Of a DNA stretch of 64,000 bases, positions 37,719 to 46,668 are shown one piece after another; within the stretch, counting starts at the first letter, position 1; each line of letters opens with the position of its first letter. A model generated the notes under the pieces. The model was not told the DNA's origin, ran no database searches, and saw only the letters and a list, made by a program, of their open reading frames with translations. Made by a program: the position numbers and the translations under genes. The stretch is from Acetobacter vaccinii (GTDB taxonomy: Bacteria; Pseudomonadota; Alphaproteobacteria; Acetobacterales; Acetobacteraceae): assembly GCF_008365315.1 (NCBI RefSeq), contig NZ_CP043506.1:1284001-1348000 (forward strand), written 5' to 3'.

Positions 37719-38111
37719 TTACCCCTGGTAAGAGGCAATCTCGATCAGGTTTTCATCCGGGTCGTGGCAATAGACCGAAATAATCGGCCCGATGGCCCCG
37801 ATCCGCGCCGTCGGCCCTTCCACAACGCTGACCCCGCAGGCCTTGAGGTGTTCCACCACATCCGTGCTGGTAATGGCGGTAATAAAGCACAGGTCGTTGC
37901 CACCCGGCAGGGCGTGGGGGGCTGTGTCCCAGCCTGTGGCATCATAGGGGCGCAGGTTCAGCTTCTGCCCCCCAAAGCGCAGGGCGGTGCGGTTGTTGCG
38001 CCCGTATTCCTCCAGGTCCATGCCCAGAACACGCTGATACCAGGAAGCCGAAACTTCCAGATTTCTGACAGTCAGGACAACATGGTCCAGACGATCCACC
38101 GTAAAGCGCAT
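37719..38111 (-). CDS. VOC (glyoxalase/dioxygenase fold) family protein
   Basis: A 130-residue protein with the paired beta-alpha-beta-beta-beta modules of the vicinal oxygen chelate superfamily: DRLDHVVLTVRNLEVSASWY at the start, LRFGGQKLNLR in the middle and VYCHDPDENLIEIASY at the end, giving likely metal ligands His10 and the C-terminal Glu. Members include glyoxalase I and ring-cleaving dioxygenases; the substrate here is unknown. The longer frame upstream is a shadow of the fumarase gene. It lies 73 bases after fumarase on the same strand. Confidence 0.88.
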   Translation of the reverse strand: MRFTVDRLDHVVLTVRNLEVSASWYQRVLGMDLEEYGRNNRTALRFGGQKLNLRPYDATGWDTAPHALPGGNDLCFITAITSTDVVEHLKACGVSVVEGPTARIGAIGPIISVYCHDPDENLIEIASYQG

Positions 38112-38184
38112 GAAATCGCGGTGCTCCTCTCCTGCTGGCCCCCCTTGGGTGGAAGGGCCAGTCCCCTGCACATGGTGGCAGAGG

Positions 38185-39837
38185 TTACAGTTCAGCGTAG
38201 AAGTCGTTGCCTTTGTCATCAATAACAATAAAGGCGGGGAAGTCTTCCACTTCGATTTTCCACACGGCTTCCATCCCCAGTTCGGGGTATTCCAGCACTT
38301 CCACCTTGCGGATGCAGTCTTTGGCCAGGCGTGCGGCAGGCCCGCCGACTGACCCGAGGTAGAAGCCACCGTATTTCTGGCAGGCGTCGCGCACGGCTTT
38401 GGAGCGGTTGCCCTTGGCCAGCATGACAAAAGACCCGCCATTGGCCTGCAATTCATCCACGTAGGAATCCATGCGCCCGGCGGTGGTGGGGCCAAAGGAG
38501 CCTGTGGGCATGCCTTCGGGGGTTTTGGCCGGGCCTGCGTAATAGACGGGATGGTCCTTGAGGTACTGCGGCAGGCCTTCGCCCCGCTGCAACCGTTCAC
38601 GGAACTTGGCATGGGCGATGTCGCGCGCCACCACCACGGTGCCGGTCAGGGCCAGGCGGGTTTTGACCGGGTATTTGGACAGTTCCTTGCGGATGTCGTC
38701 CATCGGGCGGTTGAGGTCGATTTTAACGGCCTCGCCTTCCAGATGTTCGTCCGTGGTTTCGGGCAGGAAACGCGCGGGATCGTGTTCGAGCTGTTCCAGA
38801 AAAATCCCTTCCGCCGTGACCCGCGCCTTGATCTGGCGGTCGGCCGAGCAGGACACCCCGATTCCCACCGGCAGCGATGCCCCGTGGCGCGGCAGGCGGA
38901 TGACCCGCACATCGTGGCAGAAATACTTGCCGCCAAACTGCGCGCCAATGCCCAGCGTGCGGCTGAGTTCAAGCACCTTGCGTTCCATCTCGACATCGCG
39001 GAAGGCGTGGCCTGTCATGTCGCCCGTGGTGGGCAGGGCGTCATACCAGTGGGTGGAGGCCAGCTTGACGGTCTTGAGCGTTTGCTCGGCCGACATGCCG
39101 CCAATGACAATGGCCAGATGGTACGGCGGGCAGGCGGAGGTGCCCAGCGTGCGGATTTTGGTGTCCAGCCAGTCCAGCAACTGTTTTTCCGACCCCAGCA
39201 GGGCGCGGGTTTCCTGGAACAGGAAGGTCTTGTTGGCTGACCCGCCGCCTTTGGCGACGAACATCATGTCAAACTCTTCGTCATGCTCCCCGGCGGGGCT
39301 GGCAAAGATGTCGCACTGCACGGGCAGGTTGGTGCCTGTGTTCTTTTCCTCGAACATGGTCAGCGGCGCCATTTGCGAATAGCGCAGGCTGGTGCGGGTA
39401 TAGGTTTCGTACACACCTTTGGAGAAGGCGACTTCCTCGTTCCCGTCCACCCAGACGCGCTGGCCTTTTTTGCCAAACACAATGGCGGTGCCGGTGTCCT
39501 GGCACATGGGCAGTACGCCGCCTGCGGCAATGCAGGCGTTTTGCAGCAGGTCGAGGGCCACAAAGCGGTCATTGTCCGAGGCTTCGGGGTCCTTGAGGAT
39601 CGCGGCCAGTTTTTCCAGATGGCTGGGGCGCAGGAAATGCGCCACCTCGTGAAACGCCTGGGCGGTCAGTTCTGTCAGCGCCTCGGGCGTGACATGCAGC
39701 ACAGTGCGCCCCCCGCAGGCCGAGGTGCTGACACCGGCAATATCCAGCTTGCGGTAGGTGGTTGTGTCCTTACCCAGCGGGAAAAGGGGCGAATAGGCAA
39801 AAGCCGGAACGGGGGGGCGGGGGGGCTGGCTGTTCAT
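38185..39837 (-). CDS. Class I (iron-sulfur) fumarate hydratase
   Basis: Interconverts fumarate and L-malate in the TCA cycle using an oxygen-sensitive [4Fe-4S] cluster. The 550-residue protein is the single-chain, two-domain form, with cluster cysteines in [21 protein letters not shown] and [10 protein letters not shown] and the C-terminal beta domain ([19 protein letters not shown]). It resembles FumA/FumB of E. coli in length and layout. It is upstream of the VOC gene on the same strand. Confidence 0.95.
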   Translation of the reverse strand: MNSQPPRPPVPAFAYSPLFPLGKDTTTYRKLDIAGVSTSACGGRTVLHVTPEALTELTAQAFHEVAHFLRPSHLEKLAAILKDPEASDNDRFVALDLLQNACIAAGGVLPMCQDTGTAIVFGKKGQRVWVDGNEEVAFSKGVYETYTRTSLRYSQMAPLTMFEEKNTGTNLPVQCDIFASPAGEHDEEFDMMFVAKGGGSANKTFLFQETRALLGSEKQLLDWLDTKIRTLGTSACPPYHLAIVIGGMSAEQTLKTVKLASTHWYDALPTTGDMTGHAFRDVEMERKVLELSRTLGIGAQFGGKYFCHDVRVIRLPRHGASLPVGIGVSCSADRQIKARVTAEGIFLEQLEHDPARFLPETTDEHLEGEAVKIDLNRPMDDIRKELSKYPVKTRLALTGTVVVARDIAHAKFRERLQRGEGLPQYLKDHPVYYAGPAKTPEGMPTGSFGPTTAGRMDSYVDELQANGGSFVMLAKGNRSKAVRDACQKYGGFYLGSVGGPAARLAKDCIRKVEVLEYPELGMEAVWKIEVEDFPAFIVIDDKGNDFYAEL

Positions 39838-39878
39838 GGTCCTGTTACTCTCCTGAAGCCTGCCCCATGAATGGGAGG

Positions 39879-40406
39879 TCAGGCTGGTGATGGTCCTTTC
39901 CTGCGGAATGCGTCAAGGCTGACCACCTGGGAAGAGGCATCACCCGCCGCGTCGTCCGCATCGGCCTGGTCGTCTTCTGCCCCGGCTACGCTGTCTTCCT
40001 CCAGATCAACCTCAAAATGCAGGTTGAGGTGGATGGAAGGGTCCGCAAACCCGGTAATGGCCCGGGTAGGGATGACCAGTATGGAACCAACACCCCCAAA
40101 GGACAGGCCGACAGACACGATGCCTGCGACGCGGTCAACCTTCAGGTCCCAGAACTGGTGCTGGAGCACAATGGTCATCTCATGCGGATACTGAGCGCGG
40201 AGCCGGGACGGAATGTCCACGCCGGGGAAGTCCGTGAGGAAAGTCAGATAGAAATGATGCTTGCCCGCAAGCCCCTCGTGGCTCACATATTCGAGCGCAC
40301 TGAGCATGATGCTGCGGTGTGCCTCATCCAGCCACTGGTCGTAGGGCAGCAGGCTGTCGGGCGCAAAGGTGCCATCACCGCCTGTTGTATCGTGGTCGTC
40401 TGCCAT
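39879..40406 (-). CDS. sspB: SspB-family ClpXP adaptor (alphaproteobacterial type)
   Basis: A 175-residue protein with the SspB fold region ([45 protein letters not shown]) and an acidic, flexible tail ending in [12 protein letters not shown], which fits the ClpX-binding tail of SspB proteins. It captures ssrA-tagged proteins and hands them to ClpXP. An AAGGAG site precedes the ATG at 40406. The tmRNA gene that makes the tag lies directly upstream on the same strand, an informative pairing. Confidence 0.93.
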   Translation of the reverse strand: MADDHDTTGGDGTFAPDSLLPYDQWLDEAHRSIMLSALEYVSHEGLAGKHHFYLTFLTDFPGVDIPSRLRAQYPHEMTIVLQHQFWDLKVDRVAGIVSVGLSFGGVGSILVIPTRAITGFADPSIHLNLHFEVDLEEDSVAGAEDDQADADDAAGDASSQVVSLDAFRRKGPSPA

Positions 40407-40497
40407 GGGGGGGGCTCCTTGCTGTCCGTCCGTCCTGAAAAAAATTCAGGGTAACCATACCGTAATGTTGTCCATGCGCGAAGGGGCGATGGCACGG

Positions 40498-40513
40498 GCA
40501 GGCCATGGCCTGC
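40498..40513. repeat. 16-nt perfect palindrome between ssrA and sspB
   Basis: GCAGGCCATGGCCTGC, self-complementary, just downstream of the tmRNA 3' end. It may be a processing or termination signal for ssrA, but no T run follows. Confidence 0.5.
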
Positions 40514-40802
40514 GGGTATGGAAAACGGGGGATGAGGTGGGAGGGCTTCTGTTGCCCGGTGCCCTCCCGAACCGCGCTTATCGCTTATGCAGCGACAGCG
40601 AGCACCTCAGAGTTATCATTGGCACTTGTGAAATTAGCCCGATGACGGTGGTACAATGCCGGGCAAAAGAAGTGTCTTTACTGCGCGTGTCGAGCCTGTT
40701 TCGTCCCCTGCGGTCCGGGTCATGCAACCCGGATACTGGTGGAGACGCCGGGTACCGCCCCCGGGTCCACTACGCCTATTCCACACACCGTTTATCGCCA
40801 TA
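40512..40802 (-). ncRNA. ssrA: tmRNA, circularly permuted two-piece alphaproteobacterial type
   Basis: Rescues stalled ribosomes and appends a degradation tag. On the minus strand the acceptor piece ends CTCCACCA at 40737; after a 28-nt spacer with a hairpin, the coding piece starts at 40708 with GGGGACGAAACAGGCTCGAC, the hallmark tmRNA 5' end. GGGGACG pairs with CGTCTCC as a 7-bp acceptor stem whose third pair is G-U, the alanine identity pair. The tag frame (40623-40585) reads A-N-D-N-S-E-V-L-A-V-A-A-stop. The outer limits are approximate, set by the pairing of CCGTTT (coding 3' end) with AAACGG (acceptor 5' end). Confidence 0.93.
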
Positions 40803-40963
40803 GCCGCGGGAAAATCCTGCGGCATCCTCACAATAAGCTGTGGCCTGGCCGAATGCAAGCAGTGTGGGTGGTTTTCGTGGTGGGTTGCCGTTCCCGTGGG
40901 GGGGAAAGCCTGCTAATGACCGCGCTCTCGACACCCGTTTGCACCAAGCCGGAGGCCACGCGC

Positions 40964-41878
40964 ATGTCCCTGACCGAAGACCAACGCGCCGAAATCGCAG
41001 CCCACGGGCGGGAAAGCTTTTCCACCCGCCGGCCCACCGTAGCCGCGCTGGAGGCTATGCTCTACCAGCCGTTGGAAGTGCTGGACCACGGCTTTTTGCG
41101 TGTGGTGGACTACATGGGCGACGACAGCGCCATTGTGCAGGCCGCACGCGTGTCCTACGGGCGCGGCACACGGCGCGTGTCGGAGGATGCAGGGCTGATC
41201 CGCTACCTCATGCGGCATCGCCATTCCTCGCCGTTTGAAATGTGCGAGATCAAGTTTCATGTGAAACTGCCGATCTTTGTGGCGCGGCAGTGGATTCGCC
41301 ACCGCATGGCCAGCGTGAATGAGTATTCGGCCCGCTATTCGATTCTCGACAGTGAGTTCTATCTGCCCGCGCCCGAACACATGGCCGCCCAGAGCGAGGT
41401 CAACCGCCAGGGCCGTGGTGACGTTCTGCCGCCCGATGCCGCCAGCGAGGTGCTGGACATCCTGCGGGGGGACGCCCTGCGGACCTATGGCAATTACGAG
41501 CGCCTGCTGGACAAGGACGAAGGCTTTGGCCTTGCGCGGGAACTGGCGCGCGTCAACCTGACACTGAACACCTATACCCAGTGGTACTGGAAGACCGACC
41601 TGCATAACCTCATGCATTTCCTTGCCCTGCGGCTGGACCCCCATGCCCAGTACGAAATACGGGCCTATGCGGAGGAAATGCTGGCAGTCCTGCACGCCTG
41701 GGTGCCGCAGACCGCCGCCGCGTTTGAGGAATATCGCCGGGGGGCTGTTACGTTCTCGGCCTCCATGATGGCGGTGCTGCGCCGCATGCTGGCGGGTGAG
41801 ACCGTGGTGCGCGAAGGCACCGGCCTGAGCCAGCGCGAGTGGGATGAAATGATGGCAAGCCTTAACCCGTCTGCCTGA
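40964..41878 (+). CDS. thyX: FAD-dependent thymidylate synthase
   Basis: Makes dTMP from dUMP with methylenetetrahydrofolate and NADPH through FAD. The 304-residue protein carries the ThyX signature [14 protein letters not shown] and the neighbouring [21 protein letters not shown] chose the ATG at 40964 because of a GGAGG site 8 bases upstream; the frame can be extended to 40739 but would then run over the tmRNA gene. It is divergent from ssrA. Confidence 0.95.
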   Translation: MSLTEDQRAEIAAHGRESFSTRRPTVAALEAMLYQPLEVLDHGFLRVVDYMGDDSAIVQAARVSYGRGTRRVSEDAGLIRYLMRHRHSSPFEMCEIKFHVKLPIFVARQWIRHRMASVNEYSARYSILDSEFYLPAPEHMAAQSEVNRQGRGDVLPPDAASEVLDILRGDALRTYGNYERLLDKDEGFGLARELARVNLTLNTYTQWYWKTDLHNLMHFLALRLDPHAQYEIRAYAEEMLAVLHAWVPQTAAAFEEYRRGAVTFSASMMAVLRRMLAGETVVREGTGLSQREWDEMMASLNPSA

Positions 41879-41917
41879 CAGGACTTTGCCCACCGGGCGC
41901 AGGTCTGCCGGGTGGGC

Positions 41918-41943
41918 CTGCCCTGTGGGGCAGAGTATTTTTT
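41918..41943 (+). terminator. Rho-independent terminator after thyX
   Basis: A 6-bp stem CTGCCC (41918-41923) with GGGCAG (41928-41933) followed by AGTATTTTTT. A further GCCCACC/GGTGGGC hairpin lies just upstream (41888-41916). Confidence 0.8.
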
Positions 41944-42074
41944 ACAGCCATTTGCGTGACTTTATCGCGAATGCACCCTCCAGAGGTGGTGCGGGCGCAA
42001 ATCCATGGTCTAACGTGGCAGGTAGTCGAAGCCGGGCGTGGTCGCCGCGCCATAGCCAAGGAGAGCCGCCTTCC

Positions 42075-42380
42075 ATGCCTGACGGAACAGCGCGTTTGCC
42101 CACCCCCGCCCATTCCCGTTCCCTGCTGCGCGGCCCTTGGGGCCTGCGTGCCCTGTCTGCCGCGCTGGTGCTGGCCATGGCGGCAGGGGGTGCTGCCCAT
42201 GCCGAAACAGAGCGCGAGCGCCAGACCAAGGCCTGCCGGGGTGACGCTGTGCGCCTGTGCGCCTTTGCCATCCCTAACGAAGCCAAGATTACCCGCTGCA
42301 TGGAGCGCAAAAAGGACAGGCTCAGCCCCGCCTGCCGCGTTTATTTTAAAGGAAGCGGCAAGCCCCACCCCAAGGGGTAA
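42075..42380 (+). CDS. Small secreted cysteine-rich protein
   Basis: A 101-residue protein with a signal peptide (LRALSAALVLAMAAGGAAHA, cleavage after AHA) and a mature part of about 55 residues with four cysteines in the spacing of cysteine-rich-repeat proteins (KACRGDAVRLC, then TRCMERKKDRLSPACR). The four cysteines probably form two disulphides in the periplasm. An AAGGAG site lies upstream of the ATG at 42075. Function unknown; it is convergent with apbC. Confidence 0.72.
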   Translation: MPDGTARLPTPAHSRSLLRGPWGLRALSAALVLAMAAGGAAHAETERERQTKACRGDAVRLCAFAIPNEAKITRCMERKKDRLSPACRVYFKGSGKPHPKG

Positions 42381-42405
42381 GGGCTGATGCGGCCTGTGGG
42401 TGGGC

Positions 42406-43542
42406 TCAGGCTTTGCGCCCCGCCCGCAGGCTTCTGGCCAGCGTGTGGGCAATTTTCCGCCAGGCCCGCCCGCCCTCGCTGTCGGGTGCGCCAATAACCA
42501 CAGGCACCCCGCTGTCCCCGCTGGCGCGGATGTCGGCCAGCAGCGGTACTTCGCCCAGAAAAGGCACATCCATGGCTTCGGCTTCCTGCCGTGCGCCGCC
42601 GTGGCCGAACAGTTCGGTCGTGTGGCCGCAGTTGGGGCAGCAGAAATACGACATGTTTTCGATCAGCCCCAGAACGGGCACATGCACTTTCTCAAACATG
42701 CTGACCGCCCGGCGGGCATCGATCAGGGCAATGTCCTGCGGGGTGGAGACAATGACCGCCCCTGCCAGACTGGTTTTTTGAATAAGCGATAGCTGCACAT
42801 CGCCCGTGCCGGGGGGCAGGTCCACCACCAGCACGTCGGGCGTGCCCCAGTCCACATCGCCCAGAAGCTGGTTGACGGCCCCCATCACCATGGGGCCGCG
42901 CCAGATCATGGCGGCTTTTTCATCAACCAGCATCCCCAGCGACATGGCGGTAATCCCCCACGCCTGCACGGGTTGCAGCCTGCCGTCCACAACTTCGGGC
43001 TTGCCCTGCATGCCCAGCATACGGTGCAGGCTGGGGCCGTGGATGTCAGCATCCAGCAGGCCCACTTTCAGCCCTTCCATGCCCAGCCCGACCGCAAGGT
43101 TGACAGCCGTGGTGGATTTACCCACCCCGCCCTTGCCAGATGCCACGGCAATAACGGCTTTAACACCGGGCAGCAGCGGGCCTTCGGTCGGGGCGGTGCC
43201 GCCCAGCGGGCGGTGGCCCTGGGGTTGTGCCGCCTGTTTGGGGGCCCCTGCGGGGCGGTGGGCTGTCAGCATGATGGTGGCTACCGTAACACCGGGTAGG
43301 GTTTCCAACTGGCGGCTGGCAGCGGGGCACAGGGCGGAGAGAGCCTCGGCCTTGTCGCGCGGGATGGCCAGGGTCAGCAGGAGCCGCCCGTTGTCCAGGC
43401 TACAGCTTTGCACCTGCCCTTCGGCAGCAAGGGAAAGGCCGGTGGCGGGGTCTCGCGCCATGTCCAGCAGCCGGGTGATCTCGTCGGTGGGGAAGGGAGC
43501 GTTCTGCGCCAATGGTCTGGTCCTGTAGTTCCTGAAGGGCAT
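42406..43542 (-). CDS. apbC: Mrp/NBP35-family iron-sulfur carrier ATPase
   Basis: A P-loop ATPase that assembles or carries [4Fe-4S] clusters. It has an N-terminal DUF59/MIP18-like region (about residues 10-95), the deviant Walker A AVASGKGGVGKSTTAVNLA, LLDADIHGPS, VVDLPPGTGD and the cluster-binding CPNC in YFCCPNCGHTTELF. The ATG at 43542 is preferred to a GTG at 43560. It is divergent from the opgC-like gene. Clients may include the class I fumarase or PurF; this is only inference. Confidence 0.93.
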   Translation of the reverse strand: MPFRNYRTRPLAQNAPFPTDEITRLLDMARDPATGLSLAAEGQVQSCSLDNGRLLLTLAIPRDKAEALSALCPAASRQLETLPGVTVATIMLTAHRPAGAPKQAAQPQGHRPLGGTAPTEGPLLPGVKAVIAVASGKGGVGKSTTAVNLAVGLGMEGLKVGLLDADIHGPSLHRMLGMQGKPEVVDGRLQPVQAWGITAMSLGMLVDEKAAMIWRGPMVMGAVNQLLGDVDWGTPDVLVVDLPPGTGDVQLSLIQKTSLAGAVIVSTPQDIALIDARRAVSMFEKVHVPVLGLIENMSYFCCPNCGHTTELFGHGGARQEAEAMDVPFLGEVPLLADIRASGDSGVPVVIGAPDSEGGRAWRKIAHTLARSLRAGRKA

Positions 43543-43863
43543 AAGCCCTGTCTTTCGCACACTGGTGGACAGGGGCGAAAGGGGCAGGGCTGGCGTATGT
43601 CATGCCTGCCTGTGTCTGGCAGGCGGTGTGCTGCTGTGCGGGCAGGGGCGCTGGTGCTGGCATGGCCACCCCCAGGCGGGGTAGGTCGCAGGCTGCCCCG
43701 ATCAGGCAGGCCCGTCAGACCTTTGCTGCATTTTTTCTGGCACAGATCGGGCAGGATGGGTAGATGGGCAGCCGGGTGTGGGCATGATGGCGGGCCATGT
43801 GGCACAATGCTGCATCGGGCCATGGGGGTGGGCAGGCGTATGCAGCAGGTGGACAGGCTGGGC

Positions 43864-45027
43864 ATGAAGGAACCGCTGGCAGGGCAGGGCACACCGCATG
43901 AGCAGCCCGCACGGGCAGGGCAGGCGGTTGCAGGCACAGGGCGGGACCACCGAATAGATGCCCTGCGCGGTCTGGCCCTGCTGATGATGTTTGTGGACCA
44001 TATTCCACAAAACCTGCTCAACCGTTTTACCATGCGCAATATCGGTTTTGCTGACGCGGCCGAGGTGTTTGTGCTGCTGGCGGGCTATGCCTCGTGGCTG
44101 GCATATGGCCGGGGGTTTAAAAAATACGGTGTGCCCACCACGCTGCGGCGGCTGGGGCGGCGCTGTGTGCAGCTTTACGTCGGCCAGTTTATCATGGTTG
44201 TCAGCTATGTGCTGCTGGTGCGGGTCTGGCGCTATTTTACCCCGGTCTCGGTGGATTATCTGGAGCCGGAACTGGCCCATGGTACGGACTGGGTGTGGCG
44301 TGTGCTCATGTTTGACGCCCTGCCCAGTAACCTCAATATCCTGCCACTTTATATTGTGCTGCTGGCGGCGCTGCCGCTGATCTGTGTGCTCATGCGGTTG
44401 CACCGTTCCCTCGCGCTGGCGCTGTCAGGCGGGTTGTGGCTGCTGATCAACCTGGACCCGGAACTCAATTTTCCCAACTGGCTGGACCCCGATGGCTGGT
44501 ATTTCAACCCGCTGGCCTGGCAGTTCCTGTTTGTGCTGGGCATGACGGCCTCGGCCGAGGCCGAGCGCAGGGGCTCGGACTTCCCCCGTCTGCGCTGGCT
44601 GTCGGGGCTGTGCTGGTCGTATCTGGTGTTTTCGGCGTTTCAGGCGTTTCCATGGGGTCTGTGGGGCCTGCCTGACCTGCGGCCCTTGGGGGATTCCCTG
44701 GCCCCGTCCAAGACATGGCTGTCCCCCGTGCGGCTTTTGGATGTGCTGGCCATTTTTTACCTTGTGCAGTCCTCGGCCTGGGCGCGGCGCTGGTCGGCAC
44801 ATGCGCGCGCGGGGCAGGTGCTGGCCTGCGTTGGCCGCCACTCGCTGGAAGTGTTTGTGGTGGGCACGGTGCTGGACCTGCTGGCGCGGCTGCTGTTCAG
44901 CACGTTCGGGGAGGGCTGGCCCCTGCAGGTTGCGGTCAATGTGGTGGGGCTGGCGTTTCTGATCACGCTGGCGCATGGGCTGGACGCCCGGCGCACCCGT
45001 GCACGGGCACGTGCCAGGGCGGCCTGA
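43864..45027 (+). CDS. opgC: OpgC-family acyltransferase-like membrane protein
   Basis: A membrane protein of about 387 residues. It opens with RDHRIDALRGLALLMMFVDH, the hallmark of the OpgC/acyltransferase-3-like family, followed by FADAAEVFVLLAGYASWLAY and about ten hydrophobic helices. OpgC adds succinyl groups to osmoregulated periplasmic glucans. A glucoamylase/GH144-type protein that might act on such glucans lies 6 kb upstream. The start is unsure (several in-frame ATGs between 43807 and 43864); a frame to 43408 runs over apbC and is not used. Confidence 0.85.
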   Translation: MKEPLAGQGTPHEQPARAGQAVAGTGRDHRIDALRGLALLMMFVDHIPQNLLNRFTMRNIGFADAAEVFVLLAGYASWLAYGRGFKKYGVPTTLRRLGRRCVQLYVGQFIMVVSYVLLVRVWRYFTPVSVDYLEPELAHGTDWVWRVLMFDALPSNLNILPLYIVLLAALPLICVLMRLHRSLALALSGGLWLLINLDPELNFPNWLDPDGWYFNPLAWQFLFVLGMTASAEAERRGSDFPRLRWLSGLCWSYLVFSAFQAFPWGLWGLPDLRPLGDSLAPSKTWLSPVRLLDVLAIFYLVQSSAWARRWSAHARAGQVLACVGRHSLEVFVVGTVLDLLARLLFSTFGEGWPLQVAVNVVGLAFLITLAHGLDARRTRARARARAA

Positions 45028-45112
45028 TCTTGCCGCCTGTGGATGGAATGGCCTAACGTTTTGCCCCGTTGTGTTTACTCCTTCCATTTCCAGACAGAAA
45101 GTTCACCTGTCC

Positions 45113-46666
45113 ATGCCCCTGTCCGCCCGCCTGTTGCACATTGTTTCCCTTTCCGGTGTCTTGCTGGGAGCAGGTGTGGGCGTGCCCGCATGGGCTGAAA
45201 CCCCAGCTCTGCCAGCTCCCGCGGCACCGGCCACCCCAGCGCCTGCCGTGGTGGCCCCCCGCCCTGTGCCGGAAAGCTTTGCCGACCTTGCCGCGCGCCT
45301 GCTGCCTGCGGTTGTCAATGTCTCCACCACCCAGACCGTACACGGCAACGGGGATGATGAGGATGACGAGGACGACCAGCAGCCCCAGATGCCCGACTTC
45401 CCGCACGGGTCACCGTTCGAGAAGTTCTTTCACGATTTTATGAACCGCCAGACCGACCCCAACGCCCCGCCCCGCAGGATGCAGGCTCTAGGCTCGGGCT
45501 TTATCATCGACCCGGCGGGTTATATCGTGACCAACAACCATGTCATCCGCCATGCCGATAAGGTAACGGTGACCTTGCAGGACAATACGGTGCTGACCGC
45601 GCGCCCCATCGGGCATGATGACCGCACCGATCTGGCGCTCCTGAAGGTGGACAGCAAAAAGCCGCTGCCTTTTGTCTCGTTCGGTGACAGCGACCGCCAC
45701 CGCGTGGGCGACTGGGTGCTGGCCATTGGCAACCCGTTTGGCCTGTCGGGCACGGTGACGGCAGGGATCATCTCCTCGCGCGGGCGTAATATCGAGCAGG
45801 GGCCGTATGATGATTTCATCCAGACCGATGCGCCCATCAACAAAGGCAATTCCGGCGGCCCGCTGTTTGACATGGATGGCGCGGTCATTGGGGTGAATAC
45901 GGCCATTTATTCCCCATCCGGCGGCTCGGTCGGGATTGGTTTTTCCATTCCCTCCAACGAGGCCCGTAGCGTGGTTGAGCAACTGCGCAAGAACGGCAAG
46001 GTGTCGCGCGGGTGGCTGGGTGTGCGTATCCAGAACGTGACACAGGACATTGCTGACGGGCTTGGCCTGTCCCCCGCCCGGGGTGCGCTGGTGGCCGGGG
46101 TAGAAAAAGGCGGCCCGGCAGACAAGGGTGGCCTGCATACCGGCGATGTGGTGCAGACGCTCAACGGCAAGCCGATCGAAGGCAAGGCGCTGCCCCGCCT
46201 GTCGGCCCAGTTGCCGGTAGGCAGCGTGGCCCATCTGGGCCTGTGGCGGCATGGCAAAACGCTGGACCAGCCCGTGACCGTGGGTGCCCTGCCCGAAGAG
46301 GCTGAGGAAGCCGCCGCCAAACCCGCCCCCGAGCACAAGCAGCCTGCTGCTGTCAGCTTTGAGGACTTTGGTTTTTCCGTAGGCCCGCTGGACGCGCAGG
46401 CCCGCCAGAAATATGGCCTGCCCGCGGGGCAGAAGGGTGTGCTGGTGCGCTCGGTGCGTGATGACGGCATTGCCGCCGAACGTGGCCTGAAGGAAGGCGA
46501 TGTGATTACCGAGGTCCAGCAGGCCGAAGTCACCAACCCGTCGGCCCTGAAGCAGCGTATGGAAGCCGCCCGTAAGGAAAAGAAGCGCTCCATCCTGCTG
46601 CTGGTGCATGACACGGACGGCATGCGCTGGGTACCCCTGCCGCTGACTGGGGAGGACAAGCCCTGA
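45113..46666 (+). CDS. DegP/HtrA-type (Do family) periplasmic serine protease
   Basis: A 517-residue periplasmic protease/chaperone. Signal peptide to about residue 25 (HIVSLSGVLLGAGVGVPAWA), an acidic linker with a run of Asp/Glu, then the trypsin-like domain with His143 (NNHVI), Asp173 (RTDLAL) and Ser247 (GNSGGP), and two PDZ domains (SRGWLGVRIQNV and the C-terminal one with GLKEGDVITEVQQ). It degrades misfolded envelope proteins. The ATG at 45113 gives a clean signal peptide. It overlaps closely with the next gene, two bases apart. Confidence 0.93.
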   Translation: MPLSARLLHIVSLSGVLLGAGVGVPAWAETPALPAPAAPATPAPAVVAPRPVPESFADLAARLLPAVVNVSTTQTVHGNGDDEDDEDDQQPQMPDFPHGSPFEKFFHDFMNRQTDPNAPPRRMQALGSGFIIDPAGYIVTNNHVIRHADKVTVTLQDNTVLTARPIGHDDRTDLALLKVDSKKPLPFVSFGDSDRHRVGDWVLAIGNPFGLSGTVTAGIISSRGRNIEQGPYDDFIQTDAPINKGNSGGPLFDMDGAVIGVNTAIYSPSGGSVGIGFSIPSNEARSVVEQLRKNGKVSRGWLGVRIQNVTQDIADGLGLSPARGALVAGVEKGGPADKGGLHTGDVVQTLNGKPIEGKALPRLSAQLPVGSVAHLGLWRHGKTLDQPVTVGALPEEAEEAAAKPAPEHKQPAAVSFEDFGFSVGPLDAQARQKYGLPAGQKGVLVRSVRDDGIAAERGLKEGDVITEVQQAEVTNPSALKQRMEAARKEKKRSILLLVHDTDGMRWVPLPLTGEDKP

Positions 46667-46668
46667 AG

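Noticed and set aside
37719..38612. 297-residue version of the VOC protein
   Set aside because: Its first 167 residues are an out-of-frame translation of the fumarase gene; the true start is at 38111.
40369..40803. Open frame across the sspB-thyX gap
   Set aside because: It runs through the tmRNA gene, whose structure explains the region better.
40739..40963. Extended N-terminus for thyX
   Set aside because: Would overlap the tmRNA acceptor piece; the ATG at 40964 has a strong ribosome binding site and the family length.
43408..43863. Long N-terminal extension of the opgC-like gene
   Set aside because: It lies over the 5' part of divergent apbC and has no family similarity before the RDHRIDALRG motif.
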